This document shows, one piece after another, positions 45,760 to 58,476 of a DNA stretch of 64,000 bases. Each line of letters starts with the position of its first letter. The stretch's first letter is position 1. The notes under the pieces were generated by a model. That model did no database searches, had not been told where the DNA came from, and saw only the letters and a list, made by a program, of their open reading frames with translations. Made by a program: the position numbers and the translations under genes. Source of the DNA: Combretum micranthum (lineage: Eukaryota > Streptophyta > Magnoliopsida > Myrtales > Combretaceae); NCBI GenBank assembly GCA_024138025.1, contig JAMXBD010000425.1, positions 682,001 to 746,000 on the forward strand. Reading direction: 5' to 3'.

Positions 45760-46898
45760 GCAGCAGAGGATACTGGATCATTGCGTGGAATTAAGTAATG
45801 TTCGATGTGAAGATCTGATCAACCCCCACCCTTGAGGGTTGATTGCTGTTGGTCAGGGACATGTGGGCAGGGTCGATGAGCTGGTCGCTTTCTGGTAATA
45901 AGACTGTTTCTGCTTCATAAAATGGAGATGTCTCCTGTAGTATAATGCTGTATCTATCTGTTTTTAATAATGAAGAATTCTCTATTTCATCTAGCTTTCC
46001 ACCATAGCCAAAATTTCTTGAGTATACTTGATGGATGATCATGGCTTTCGCTACTGTTCATTTAGTGAAAAACGTGTTCCATGCTTCTTCCTCATTTGTT
46101 ATAAGAAGTTTGGAGTTGCTACTAGCGGTTAAAACAATAATAGCCCGGTTTTTTTTTGGGTGAATGTCATAATTGGTATCTGAATTTTATCAATTTGTAC
46201 AATGAACTATATAAAGTTTAAAATTGTCAATTTACTATTAAATTTTGATTATTTTTATAATTAACTATCTAAATTTTGCTAAAATTTTCAATTAGTTACG
46301 TGTATTTTATTTATTTTTGTAATTAACTATTTGATTTAGTTACTATAAGAATGAACTCAAATAGTTCTCTGTTAGTAAATTAATACTTATAAACTTAAAA
46401 AAGTTAATTATATAAATTGAAAAAGCCAATGTACTAATATTTACAAGGTAAATATTATGATTCACGAGGAAATTATTTTCCTGATTTTCAATTGACATTT
46501 TTAACAACAATTAACCACCATCTTTAGCTATTAGCTATGATGGTATCCAGCAGATGAAAGATATTTTTTTAAATTTTTTTAATAAATTGTTTATCAAAAA
46601 TATATATAGATAAAAAATATATAATAATTTTTATAAAAATATCAAATTTTAAATCAGATAATTATATATATATAATTTAAATATAGATGATGAACAGACA
46701 GTCTAGACGGACCCTTCTCACCTTTCTCACTTATCGTTAAGCGGCTGCTTAAACCGTCTGAGATATTTTCTGTGTGGAGAAAACGAAAATATCGGTCTTC
46801 CGCGTAGGATGCATAACCTCATAGAAATTACCACTTTTGTTGGCTTCCCCCATCCATACATAATAAACATTTAAGTTGAGAATATGAAACAATTGGCA
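45760..46898. other. 3' flank of selenium-binding protein gene and AT-rich intergenic DNA
   Basis: Candidate polyadenylation words (aataag at 45897, aataatg at 45967) lie within 250 bp of the stop. 46150-46400 has 'ttaactat', 'aattgtcaattta' style text seen at ends of plant DNA transposons but no paired end was found. The rest is AT-rich without ORFs. Confidence 0.5.
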
Positions 46899-46906
46899 AA
46901 CTAAAC

Positions 46907-47721
46907 TAGACATCATCACGGATCGGTTTCGAACCGAGAACCGATCCGGCAATGACGAGTCCGAACCGGTAAAGGACCCGTCGGTTTTGATGGATCTTTA
47001 CGGTTTCATCCCTAAAAACAGCATGACCCGGTAGTTTTGGAATCGTCGATTCAAGAACCGGCAGAACTGGCGGTTCTACATCATAAAAATTATAAAAAAA
47101 AAAGTAAGAAAAAAAAAAGAAAATTATAAAAAATTGTAATTATAAAATAAATATTTAAAACTATTTTTGCATAAATAATAAAAAATTTATTTTCTATTCA
47201 CAATATTTAATGTGTTATTATTAACAACACAAGTAATAAATACATTTGAAATCATATTTTGTTAAATTTATGTAGATTTTTAATCAAAGTAGACTTTCTT
47301 TCTTAACAATGTGTGATTCGTTTTTTGTTATTGAGAATTATTTATATCTTTGAATATTTTATAGTGTCATATTGCTAATATAACAACTAAAAAAGTATAA
47401 GTGATTGTATATAAATAAATACATAATTATAGAATTTCTTTTAATTAATGCTATGAATAATTATTGTTAGGCTCAATGTCATTTCAAGTTAAAAATTTAT
47501 TTTGTATTTTTTCTTAGTTAAATTAAGTAAATTATTTAATTGATTTTTTTATGGTTCCCGGTTCCTCTAGAACCAGAACCGAACCGTGAGAACCGGCGGT
47601 TCCTAAGAACCGGGAACCGGACCGGTTCCTACGGATCCGGTTTCGGTTCCACCACTTTTGAAATCAAGAACCGACAGTTCAGATCCAATTCCAGACCCGA
47701 ACCGAACCGTGACGATGTCTA
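46907..47721. mobile_element. Non-autonomous hAT-type DNA transposon (815 bp)
   Basis: The left end TAGACATCATCACGG and the right end, read inverted, TAGACATCGTCACGG form terminal inverted repeats with one mismatch in 15. An 8-bp target duplication, AACTAAAC (46899-46906) and AACCAAAC (47722-47729), matches at 7 of 8. Both subterminal zones (46920-47070 and 47555-47715) are packed with GAACCG/CGGTTC words on both strands, a hallmark of hAT transposase-binding regions. The AT-rich centre has no transposase. The open frame over 47540-47722 is produced by the GAACCG words. Confidence 0.88.
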
Positions 47722-49497
47722 AACCAAACATTGTGTAAAGTAGAATTAATCAGCTACCCGTTTTTGTCCAGTGTGATTGTCTGACTCAGAACTACCTGGC
47801 TTAAGATATACACGTCTAACATCACACTTACGTGGTTGGCGAATACAAAAATTGACGGGAAGGGGTTGGGTAAGTGATACACCTTTTTATAGAGATTCGT
47901 TAAAAATGTAATTAATTATAGTTATCCACTATAAAAGTATTCTTATAAAATATAGAGATATATTCATATTTAATTGGTTATAATAGTGATCCCATAAGAC
48001 GTTTTTATTACAAAAAAAATTAAATAAACATTCATTACTTTAATCTATAAATAGCAATTTAATGTTTGAATAAAATTCTTCTTAAAATATTCTTATTTAA
48101 ATAAACATTAACAAATGAATTCTATCACATCTCTTAAAATATATGAATTATATTATAACCTTATTAATTCAATGAAGTGGAAAAAACAATTCATTAATTA
48201 AAAGTTGACTATACATTCTTAGATGGAATTCCATTTATTTCTTAAGTGGTAGAATAATTTGATTAATAGATGTAAGGACCCGACATGTACTAGTCCATAT
48301 ACTAGATATGTCAAGCTCCCAACCACATATAATAATTGAAGGTATTATACATAAGATTGTCTAAAAAGAAAGATATTTATGCTGATTGCTTGATTAACCT
48401 ATTAAGATACAAAACTTTACAAAGACTACTCATTTAAGAATAGATAACTTTACTTAAACTAATATAATAGTATCATTAGTTTGGTACTTCAAGATTTGCA
48501 AAATCTTACTTATTACATACATAATAGAAAACTTAAGTACTTCGTATTACAAAACATAGGCTTACGAATAAGCCCTTATCATATACTATTACATTACAAA
48601 ATAAAGTCTTGCTTTGGTCTTTTTCCAAGAAAAATATTGGGTAGTCTAGGAATCCTAGTCGTCCCATTCCTCAAGAAAATTTTCCTAATCAATACCTTAT
48701 CCCAAATCGTCATAGTACTTACCATTATTAACGTTTGTAAAAGAAAAAGTGAGCAGCCAAGGGCCCAGTATACAACAACACAAGCAAATAAAAAGTGGCA
48801 TACATTCCTAAGCTAATGCAATGTAAGAAGCAATAAAATTATTTGTCTTTATTTAAGTAAAACAAATAAATATAGGAGTACTCAAACTCCAATCATAATC
48901 CTTGGTAAACCTAGGAGTCTTGAATAACAGTAGCTGCTTAGGGGGTTGATATAAAAAGTTCGAATATTTATATCTCTTACATAACTTACAAAGATAGTAG
49001 TTTCATATAGGGTATACAGTTGTTTCTCATCTCTACTTAACTTAATCCAGAATATCACTTAATTTAATTGGTCTTTTAAATGTGAACTAGATCATATTAC
49101 TTCTTCTTAAGAATAAGCAAACATTATACCAATACTAATGCCCCTATCGATTACCTGTTGAGCTACTTATAAAATGTCATTGCATCATGACACGGAGGTA
49201 GTCTAAGCGCCTAAACTATCATGCTTGGCTCCAAGCAGAGTTGTCACTTCTCGGACCGAATTAAACGACACAAACACAACCATTTTAATCATATCATCTA
49301 ACAATCAAGTTACTGCGTACCTAGAAAAATAAAATTATTCGACAAGGGATCTGTGTTCAAGAACAACTGATTATGGGAATTTGTTAGAGAAGATCATTTC
49401 ATATAAAGCAATCATTAATTCACAATAGAATACTAAGTCATCAAGTCTTTATTAGACTTAACCAAAACTCAATTCATCAGATAACTTAGTACTTATA

Positions 49498-49519
49498 CAT
49501 ATATATATATATATATATA
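49498..49519. repeat. (AT)n microsatellite
   Basis: About 11 uninterrupted AT units inside LTR copy B, just before its GC island. Confidence 0.9.
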
Positions 49520-49589
49520 ACACATTCTATATCTTTAATATTTAAATAAAAATATATATATCTTTTTTTATAAATAGTATCAAAGGATC

Positions 49590-49990
49590 TATCATGCTCA
49601 TGACAAAGGTCGTAACCGCCATCATGGGCACAGTTATGGCTGTGTTTAATGGTTGTGATGCATATTAATGGCCTTGTCACGCCCATGATAGGAGATCACG
49701 ACCCTTATCACTACCGTGATATAGTCTATATCAAAGATTACGCCCATCATTAAAATTTTACAAAATGCTCTGAGGAGATTACGCCTAATGTTATGGTCGT
49801 GATCTAGGTTGCATCATTTGAGAAAAAGGGGTCAAAGGAGATCACGCCCCATGTGATGGCCATGTTCTTGGTCGTATCAAGTTACAAAAATGTACAAGAG
49901 GAGATCACGGGCCAAGTCATGGCCATGATCAATAGCATAATTTAATTTCGAGGAGATAATGATCTTGAGCACACCAGTGATGAACAGGGT
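49590..49990. repeat. GATCACG-rich island in LTR copy B
   Basis: Imperfect repeats of 'gagatcacgcccatgatgg' type words appear at about 49600, 49665, 49690, 49735, 49780, 49835 and 49900, often as near-palindromes. It is the counterpart of 33190-33450 in copy A. Confidence 0.75.
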
Positions 49991-51999
49991 ATTGACCCTA
50001 TAATGTTTATTTTTAAATTTTTGAAGTCTTACATCCTTTAAATTATTATTAAGATCTTATTTTTAGTGAAAACATGTTAAATCTAACTTATAACCATAAC
50101 GTCAAACATTATCAAGTTCATTTACACACATATATTCATTATACGTAGCACTAACTTTATTTAACAACATAAGTCTATCATACATGCTTTTTGAACTCTA
50201 TTATCAACTTAATCACTAAGGTTCTACTTATTCATCACTTATCACATCTTCTTACACTTTATTTCATCATATTTATCATAAATTATTTCTTCAAACACCT
50301 AGAGTGCACATGTCTATTTGCATATCTATAAGTCCCTGGTCCTGTCATGTTTTGCCAAAAATTTCCCGTATAGAAAGCATTCCTATCAAATGAACAGGAA
50401 TAATAAAACTGAAATATTTCGGATTTCACTAAATTAATTAAGGAAGTGTGAATTAAATGATATATATAAAAAAAAAAAAGAAAATTTGAGCCAAATTAGA
50501 ATGTAAATTATAAATTTAGGATAGATAATTTAACTAAATAAACTTAGTGAATTATGTAGTATGACTAGGTGAATTAGCAAAATTCAATCTAGTAATTAAT
50601 TTTAAATGATAATAGAGATTAAACTGCATCAATTTCTTATTCCATCATACCAAATAAATTAAAACAAACTCAAATACTAATTTAGCCATCCGCTTAAATT
50701 ACAATTTTCTAATTTTCCCATTTTCCTAATTTCAACTATTTTCTATAAATTCGATACCTAAATTTCTCAACACCCTAAATTTTGATCAAATATTCATTTC
50801 AATCACCTTAGTAGCTAAATTTACTTCATCATCTTTAAATTTGCTAAATTTAAATTCCCAAATTAATCTACTTATTTCCTAAGCCCATTTAACATCTATT
50901 TATATCTTAAGACCCTAACCAAATTATCAACTCAATCTACTAGCCATCTTAACTTTACACTTACCTAAAAATCTTTTAAAACCCAACACATCACTATTTT
51001 TATCAATATAATTTTTCAACAGAATTTTTTTTATTGTATTTATCTAATTAACCTCATAAAATGCTTTAGAATGTCCCTTAATGGAGCCACCTTTTATACT
51101 ATGCCCTACTCCATATTTCTTTTGACAAAAACCCTAAAAGAAATCTAAGTTGGCACCACATAACTTCCATTTCCAGCAATTTTTTTTCATTTAAAATTAT
51201 TCTTTTTCCAACCCATAAACTTTATAACCTTCTTAATATTGCCAGTTAATGTCCTTATTTTGTTTTATTCTTTTTTTTTTTTACAAAATAAAACCCTAAT
51301 GCACCTTATCGTAGGTACCACCTTACCTCTCCATCTAGTAGAAAATTTATCTTCATTTTTCTCTCAAAATAAACCCCAAAACACTACAAACTTATTTTTG
51401 CTATTAAAACCCTAATAGGTACTATGTCTTATATGTTTTATATCTTCTTTAAGTTATCTAAAACTCTCGTTAATTTCTCATTTTTTTTGAAATTTGGTGT
51501 ATTCAAGAGGGTTTGGGATTAGAGGTCAAAAGAGCTTCATCAAATTTCCTATTAGTAGGGTAGTGAAGGATTTTGTGCTATTTTACTACACAAGTAAGTG
51601 ATTTAGTTAATTAGTATGATAAGTGAAATATGTTAATAAATAGTAGGTTATGATAAAGAAAATACATAAAATATATTGCATGATTTAAGTAAAATATCAT
51701 GTGTTAGTTGGTGCTATTAAAATATGTTGATTTTGACATTATTTTTGTATGATTTATTAGGTGAGTGATATAAATTGATTAATATGGAATGATATGATAT
51801 ATATTCTATTTTTCTATCTTTTATGTGATTTTTTAAATAATTTTTCATGATATAGTCGAATAAATATGCTATTGTTTATGCTGGACATAAATTAATCACA
51901 CAAGAACATAGGTTTTTTGTGATGCTAGTTAATGTACGAAATGAATTTTTTTTAAGTAAAATTCATGAAAATGATATTTTATTATTTTAAGATTTAAAG

Positions 52000-53900
52000 T
52001 GGAAAGTTTGAAAAATTTTCAAAATTTTTTACTATTTTTAAAGGCCAAATAAGCATAATTATTAGGCAAAATAAATAAAATATCAAAAGAATTTATTTTT
52101 ACATGAAATTTCTATGAGTCATAGCTTATTGACTCTAGTAGGAATCTAAATTTTTTTGAAAATTAAAAAAAAAACTAAGATACAATTTAAAAAAATTAAT
52201 TTATTTTCATATGACAATGTATAGTAATCCATATTGTTAAATTTATAAAATATCAAATAAATTTATTTTTGACCGAAATTTATAGGAATGATATTTTAAT
52301 ATGTCTAAATTAAAAATGAAAAATTCCATTATTTCTAAAAGTTATTTACTATTTCAAAAAATCAATTTCATTTCATATGACAATATATAGTAATATGAGT
52401 TTTTAAGTCTAAATAAAATATCAAACGAATTTATTTTTGAAAAAAATTTTGAAAATTGATATTCTAATATGTCTATCTTCAAACGAAAAGTTTTTTTTTT
52501 AAAAAATACATTTATTTAGTATTTTTAAAAAATAATTTAAATTCATCTAATAATTTTCAAGTCTTGTTTTAAAATTAAAAATTGCATGTTTCAACTTGAA
52601 TAATTAATTTATTTGCTAAACCAACTTAAATAATATATAATTAGCTATAATTATTTAACTTAAGTATTCTATAAATTATTAAGTTTTCAGATAAATTAAA
52701 ATTGGATAGAAATAAGTTAATAGATCAAATAAGTTAGTTTAGTCATAATACAACTTTTAGTTAGAAAATTGAATAAATAGACATATTATGGGCCAAAATC
52801 AAATAAAATAATTTATTGTGAGCCTTGACATGTTAAATAGACTTAGTTGACAATTTAGGACTCGATTAAATTAAATGAACTAAAATAAGCTAATTGTGCC
52901 AAATTGAATTAAAATAGACATTTAGCCATATAAAGGGGCTTAAATTGATCACTTAGCAAATAAATGGACTTTTATAAAGTGAGGGCTTAAAAGGACTGTA
53001 AAATTGAATTAGTAATTATTTTATGTTTAAATGGACTAAAATAATTCAAATGAGCCTAATTAGTAGAAATATGATCAATTTGACATTAATGACCTAAAAT
53101 GAACCAATAGATCCAACTTAACCTAAATAACCTACAATGGACTTGTAAATTAATTTAGATCCGACTTGACTAATATTAATAATTTTAGCCTTTAATAATT
53201 GGTTATAGGTCTAAATATTAAAATAGGATCCTTGACAAAATAACTACAAATAGGCTTAATTAGATAAAATTGGTTTATAAACACAATCGTAGTCCCAATA
53301 ACATAATTTCTAATCAACTAGCTAGGCATATTTATACTAAATAAGTCTAAACTAAGTCCTAACAAGTCTTTCCTAAGCATTTAAGGCCTAAACTTAAAAA
53401 AAAAAAAAAAAAACTTATACCCAACTTTATGCTTCATGAGCTTGAATTCCAAAATACGGGCATAATACCTTTTACCTATTCCAATTGTGCCTATTTCTAA
53501 AATATTAAGTTCATTATGGATTTCAAGTATTGAGATACTTAATTTGACTCAAATTTTTTTTTTTTCCATTGGCCCAAAAGTCCTAAAATATCCTTAGTGG
53601 ATCTAAATAGGAAAATAAAAGGCTCATTAACTTAATTAGGGTCTAAATTAAATTCGTTGGGATTTTAACTCAATTCTTAGGTTTAATAACCAATATTACT
53701 CTAATTAAACCTAATTTCAAAATAAAGCCCAATCCTACCAAATATAATGTCTCTATTTATAATGTGCTCAATTCTTAAATCCTAAAGCCCATTACTCTAT
53801 TAGATGATTTCTTACTAGGCCAAATCTAGGATCACTGAATGCCCAATACATCTAAATAATAAATTCAATTTCTAAATTCAATGAACTTAGTCTAAATCAT
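52000..53900. other. AT-rich non-coding DNA between LTR copies B and C
   Basis: Probably the upstream (U3) regions of copy B (minus) and copy C (plus), which face each other here. No terminus could be fixed and there is no ORF of note. A-runs occur at 53398-53413. Confidence 0.4.
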
Positions 53901-54443
53901 ATAAGCCTAGTTACTCTAAGTGGACTTAACTCAATTACAACCTAAGTCCTTATATGATATAAGTCTTTACAATAATTAATTAATCAATATGATATGAATC
54001 ATTAGTTTGTATACTTGGTTCTCATACAAATTAATCTTTTTTGAACAGATATATTATTGACCTATTGTTTTTCACATGATCATCTATAATCTATCGATTC
54101 ATTATTAGGTATGTAATGACTTGCGTATTGCTTGCTAGGTAGGCAACATAAAATGAACTAACACTCAAATATGAGTAATTAATAGTTTGAGTGTGCTTCC
54201 GTTGTTTAATTTGGTTCGAGGAGCAATAACCTTGCTAGGCAATGTTAGCATGGTAAGTAGGTGTTTAGGCCATTGTTGGTGGATAGCTAATAGGAAAAAC
54301 GATAATTTATTTAGGTTTAGTGAGAAGTAGTATATGTATTTCACGACTATGAGTATTGATTGAGCTGTATAAAACTATTGATTAAAATAAATGGAGATGC
54401 ATAATGGATGTGAATATTAGATAAGGCTATTACTCAATGTTCT

Positions 54444-57196
54444 TGAAATAACCATGAAATTTCCCACTTATATTTTATATGTATGTTATAGAATTTATAT
54501 ATATGCTTTTGATATGTATTGAATGTGATTTGTATTCATAATGAATTATATGTTTTATTATTGTGTTAAATATTCAAATACTCTAGAATTTATTAAATAT
54601 TTAGTTCATAAAATTTAAATTGCATTAACATGCAAGAATTATATTTGGAATGTAGTAAAATGAGCAAATAGATCCATGCACATAAGCCTCATCATAGCTT
54701 AATTCTTTTACCTTAAAGGGAGCTTAAACACCTCATTAATTAACCAAAGACAAGTTTATTAATTAGCCATTGATAAGTCATTAATTCCCCTTAACCTCTT
54801 ATGCCTCAAAAGTCAAACCTTAAGATAATATCAACTTTAATAGTGCAAAATTCGTGCACAAATTTCAGACCTCCAAAACAAGCCTTCAAAAGTTTCAAAA
54901 CCCCATTTTCTTCTTCTCCAAAGCTCCCCCATGGATCTATATAGATAAGCCTCTCATTTTCTACATTTTCCACCATCAAAAGCATGCTAGAGGATCACAA
55001 AACCAAGGTCTAAAGTTCTATTGGTAAGTATGTTTTTCATGTCTCCAAAATATGCAAGCTCATTGTTTCTTAGTAATAGGTTTTAAGCTTAAATTGTGTT
55101 TGATGACTTATATACTTTGTTGGTTGCATGAGGATTGTTTTGTTGTTAGAGGAGTTAGTTGTATATGTAGTATAAGAGATTAGAAGTGTTGAGAAGTGCA
55201 AGTGGTTGATGACTAAATGTTGGGTATAGTGATTTGGGGTTTGAAATATGATTTATGTATGATGATTTGTGGTGGACAGTTGATGTTGTGAATTGGAGTT
55301 TATGTTGTTTGAATGATGTAATGAACATATAACAAGCTTTGGGAAGTTTAGGTTAAGTTTGAGAATGTTTGAAAATGAGCAAAGTGTAATAAAACAGGGG
55401 AAGTCAAAAACATTTTTCGTATAGGCTAAATTTTGGTCATACGCCGGCATCTGGGGTTTCTACGCCGCCAGCCTATAGGTAGTGTCGGAAGCCCACATAA
55501 TCAAATTTCTTAAGTCTAACCGAACGCCGCCGGCTTTCGTTGGAAAAATCAGCCGGCGTTCATCCTTTCATATTGTACACCGGCTACTGGGAATCAAAGC
55601 CGCCGGCGTATGTGTTGAAGCTGCCAGCGTATCTAGGTACACGGCCGGTTTGTACCTCTCTGGACGTTTTGAAAAATTTTGGGTTTTGCATTCTACACCG
55701 GCTCAAAGCCGCCGGCGTAGAATGAAGGCAGCCGACGTACCATTGAGTGCTGCCAGCGTTGGCAGTGTTGATTTTCATAGTGTCGAACACCGACTCAAAG
55801 CCGCCGGCTTTGAGTGCCGGCGTATCCACTGCACTTTTGAATTTTTAAAAACATTTTTCAAAATTTTTTGAAGTTTGATATTTACTCAATTAAGTATTTA
55901 TTTAGCGATCTAAAATATAATAAGATGTTTTAGTGCTTTATCATGACTTTGTATTAATTTATTTGAATTTCTTTGATTAATTGTATTCTCAACTAAATAA
56001 TTAGTGCTTGAACTAAGTGTGAGTTTATGATTACTTCTTTTACAGTGAGTGATCCCTTTTCAGTTATTTCCATTGATTCTCGAGCTAGTACAGATACGCA
56101 GTGACTTGCTTGTATGTTTGTTAGGATAGGCATACTTAAATTTGATATAAATTCTAAGTGACTTGAATATTGCTTGAATTGCTTGTGTTTTCACCGTTAA
56201 ATCTGGTCCGAGGAGCGGTAACTTATCATGATGCAATGATATGTTAGTGTAGGTACTTAGGCCAATAGTCATGATGCAATGACTAGGCTCGGCGGATAAT
56301 CGATAGGAAATGTAGTAACTGAGCAACATTTACTTATTCTTGAAAAGAAATAGTATAACTTAATTCAATGTTTATGGGATCATGTGAATTAATTTATATT
56401 ATGGATTGAGTTAAGTGAAGTTGGGCAACGACTATATAACCTATATGAGATTATTCTTTTCAGTGTAACGTTATCTAGGAGATATAGATATTCGGGCTAT
56501 CTATATCAACCCTTTGAGCGTCGTGAGCGTTACTCAGGATCCCCAGAATCCTATGGTTTGTCCCGGAGTTTGAATACTCCAATGATGATTTGACTAATGA
56601 GTACTAAAGAAAGATAAATAAAATATTAGTGTTGCATTGCATTAAACTAAGTATGATTGTCACTACGCTTTTGAGTGTTATTGCTATGTACTGGGCCTTT
56701 GGCTCACTATTGCTACTTTTCAGGTGACGATGATTGTTATGATGATATGGGCTATGGGTCAGATTGGGAGAATTTTATGGATGAGTGGAGCGAGTAAGAA
56801 TCGAGTGCAAGATGGCAAGGAAGGAAAACTTTTAACCAAGTTGTTGGTTGAAATATTGTATTTTGTATTTTGGATAGAGGCTTGTTAATTAAGCCTTGTT
56901 TGTATATAAAGACTTAAAGTCTATTTTTCTTATTTTGTAAAAACTTATGTAGGTTTTGTTGTGTCATGTGCTTGACACAAATTTGTAAATTATTTCTTTA
57001 AAAGTTCTATATGGATAGATTACTCAAGTGAGTAATCATTTAAAAAAAATCTTTATATCATGTTATAGTGGGATTAAACAAACAATTCACATAAATTGTT
57101 AGATTTAGGACAACCTTACATATAATATGAAAATATTATATGTGGTTGGGGACTTGACTTGCTAAATCTTAAGAATTGGTGGGTCGGGTCTTTACA
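54444..57196 (+). repeat. Complete solo gypsy-type LTR, family 2 copy D (2,753 bp)
   Basis: Starts TGAAATAACC and ends GGGTCTTTACA, flanked by GTTCT on both sides (54439-54443 and 57197-57201). Excising it rejoins the homologous sequence of copy C, which independently supports the boundaries. A TATA-like box is at 54937, a splice-donor-like GGTAAGTA at 55023-55030 and a GCCGGCG island at 55440-55830. No gag-pol. Confidence 0.85.
55440..55830 (+). repeat. GCCGGCG palindromic island in LTR D
   Basis: A 390-bp island with repeated 'caaagccgccggcgta', 'tacaccggct' and 'gctgccagcgt' words. Examples: CTACACCG...CGGCGTAGA (55693-55721) and a perfect hairpin with 10-bp arms and a 3-nt loop at 55793-55815. 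GC content is far above the surrounding DNA. Open frames across it are by-products. Confidence 0.9.
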
Positions 57197-57384
57197 GTTC
57201 TTATATGAGATATAGGTATTTAGGTTTCTTATATCAACTCTCTAGCCAGTTGTTGCTACTCAGGATCTCTAGCTTCCCATGATTTGTTGTTCGGAGTATG
57301 AGAGCTTCCATGTTGTTTGAATCACCTTAAATGATAACCTTAAAAAATATTGGTTGTTGCATTGAATGTAGTTTAGGGGCGTTT

Positions 57385-57957
57385 TAGAGATGCAACTGGG
57401 ACGGGTTGTTATAAGATACCTGACCCCTCCGACTTGCTAAAAACCCTATAAGGTTTCGGGGAAGGCTTTGGGATAAAAAAAAAAAAACTTGATAAGTTAT
57501 CAGGTCAAGTTTCGGGTTTACATGTAACCCGTTAAGAAAACTTGACTTGGCATAAATTTAAAATATAAAATAATTAAAATTATTAAATTATTAAGGCAAG
57601 GATCCAATTTATATTATATGTATATGAAAGTAAGTGGAAATGAAGTGTTTGCATCCTTTTATATGATATTATTGTCTAAAATTTATTCTTTCAATATAAG
57701 TGTTTGCATCATTAATAACTTAAAACAAAATTTATTCTTTTGCTATTTTTTTGAAGAAAAAAAAATGAAAATCTTGGAATCGAGTCGGGTTGGGTCGGTT
57801 TAGGTTATGGGTTCCCTAGAACTCTATCGAGTCGGGTTTTGGGAATGATGATAAAAACCTGATAGGGTTTTTCTCGGGTTCAAGGATAGCCCATTAAGAA
57901 TCGGGTTGGGTTCGGGTTTTAAAAGACCCATCCCAAACCCAACCAGTTGCATCCCTA
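57385..57957. mobile_element. Non-autonomous hAT-type DNA transposon (573 bp)
   Basis: The left end TAGAGATGCAACTGG and the right end, inverted, TAGGGATGCAACTGG differ by one base. The 8-bp target duplication is GGGCGTTT (57377-57384) and GTGCGTTT (57958-57965), 7 of 8. Subterminal GGGTCGGGTT/ACCCGA words cluster at both ends and the middle is AT-rich. No transposase. Inserted in LTR copy C. Confidence 0.88.
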
Positions 57958-58476
57958 GTGCGTTTGTCATATCGTGCATGATTGTGTTGTTGTGGACTAG
58001 GCTTCAGCTAATTCTTTTCTTTTTCAGGTGTTAATGATTTCGACTTTGATACTTATGCATGTCTTGAGTATGGGACGAATTGATATGAGCTTATTGGTGA
58101 GCGGAGTGGCTAGGAACATGAGATTATGTGTTTTTCTTAAATTAAAGTTATAGTTATCTTTTCAGACTTGTATTTTCTTTTGAGGGTCTGGCTTATGCTT
58201 ATGGTTGTAAAATCCTTTATTATATATCTTGTATTGATATTTATCTACCTTTGATACTTTGTTATTTTTTTGCTACTTAATCAAATATTTTCAAAACCAA
58301 ATTATACAATTTTGGAATCTAAAATTATTTGGCAAACGATCAAAACAATTAAATAGTTTAGTGTAGTCTTAGCGTATAATACTTAATTGTTATATGGGAC
58401 AGAACCTAAACATGCCTTACCCTATTCTGGACTTGACAAAAACAAAGAATCATATCAAATAAAAAGGCATTTCAAT

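Larger units (their letters stand above)
48271..52000 (-). repeat. Gypsy-type LTR, family 2 copy B (right edge uncertain)
   Basis: The + strand starts TGTAAGGACCCGAC, the inverse of the GTCGGGTCTTTACA terminus at 57196. 'ccaaccacatataata' (48318) also occurs inverted near 57140. A minus-strand TATA-like TATAAAAGG lies near 51094. A GATCACG-rich island is at 49590-49990. No coding sequence. The right end lies somewhere beyond 51100 and could not be fixed. Confidence 0.6.
53900..58438 (+). repeat. Gypsy-type LTR, family 2 copy C, interrupted by LTR D and a hAT element
   Basis: 53960-54443 matches the 56030-56440 part of LTR D ('ggttcgaggagcaataac' against 'ggtccgaggagcggtaac'; 'ggcggataatcgataggaa' type block). 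The match continues after LTR D from 57202 ('gatataggtatttaggtttcttatatcaac') to 57384, then after the hAT element from 57966. Its 3' end is placed at GACTTGACA (58438), aligned with the termini of copies A, B and D. The left end was not found. Confidence 0.65.

Noticed and set aside
47540..47722. Open frame rich in Pro, Arg, Glu and Asn
   Set aside because: It is a translation of the GAACCG subterminal words of the hAT element.
33200..49990. Operator- or ribosomal-like GC boxes in the GATCACG islands
   Set aside because: No RNA gene fold and no bacterial context; treated as LTR-internal repeats.
48266..53111. A possible solo LTR with ATAGA target duplications (48266-48270 and 53107-53111)
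   Set aside because: The proposed right terminus (GAACCA) does not mirror the other end, and the sequence looks continuous across 53106. A 5-bp match over several kb is expected by chance.
55482..55871. 129-codon frame plus overlapping frames on both strands
   Set aside because: Caused by the stop-poor GCCGGCG island; all frames are open at once, which is a composition effect.
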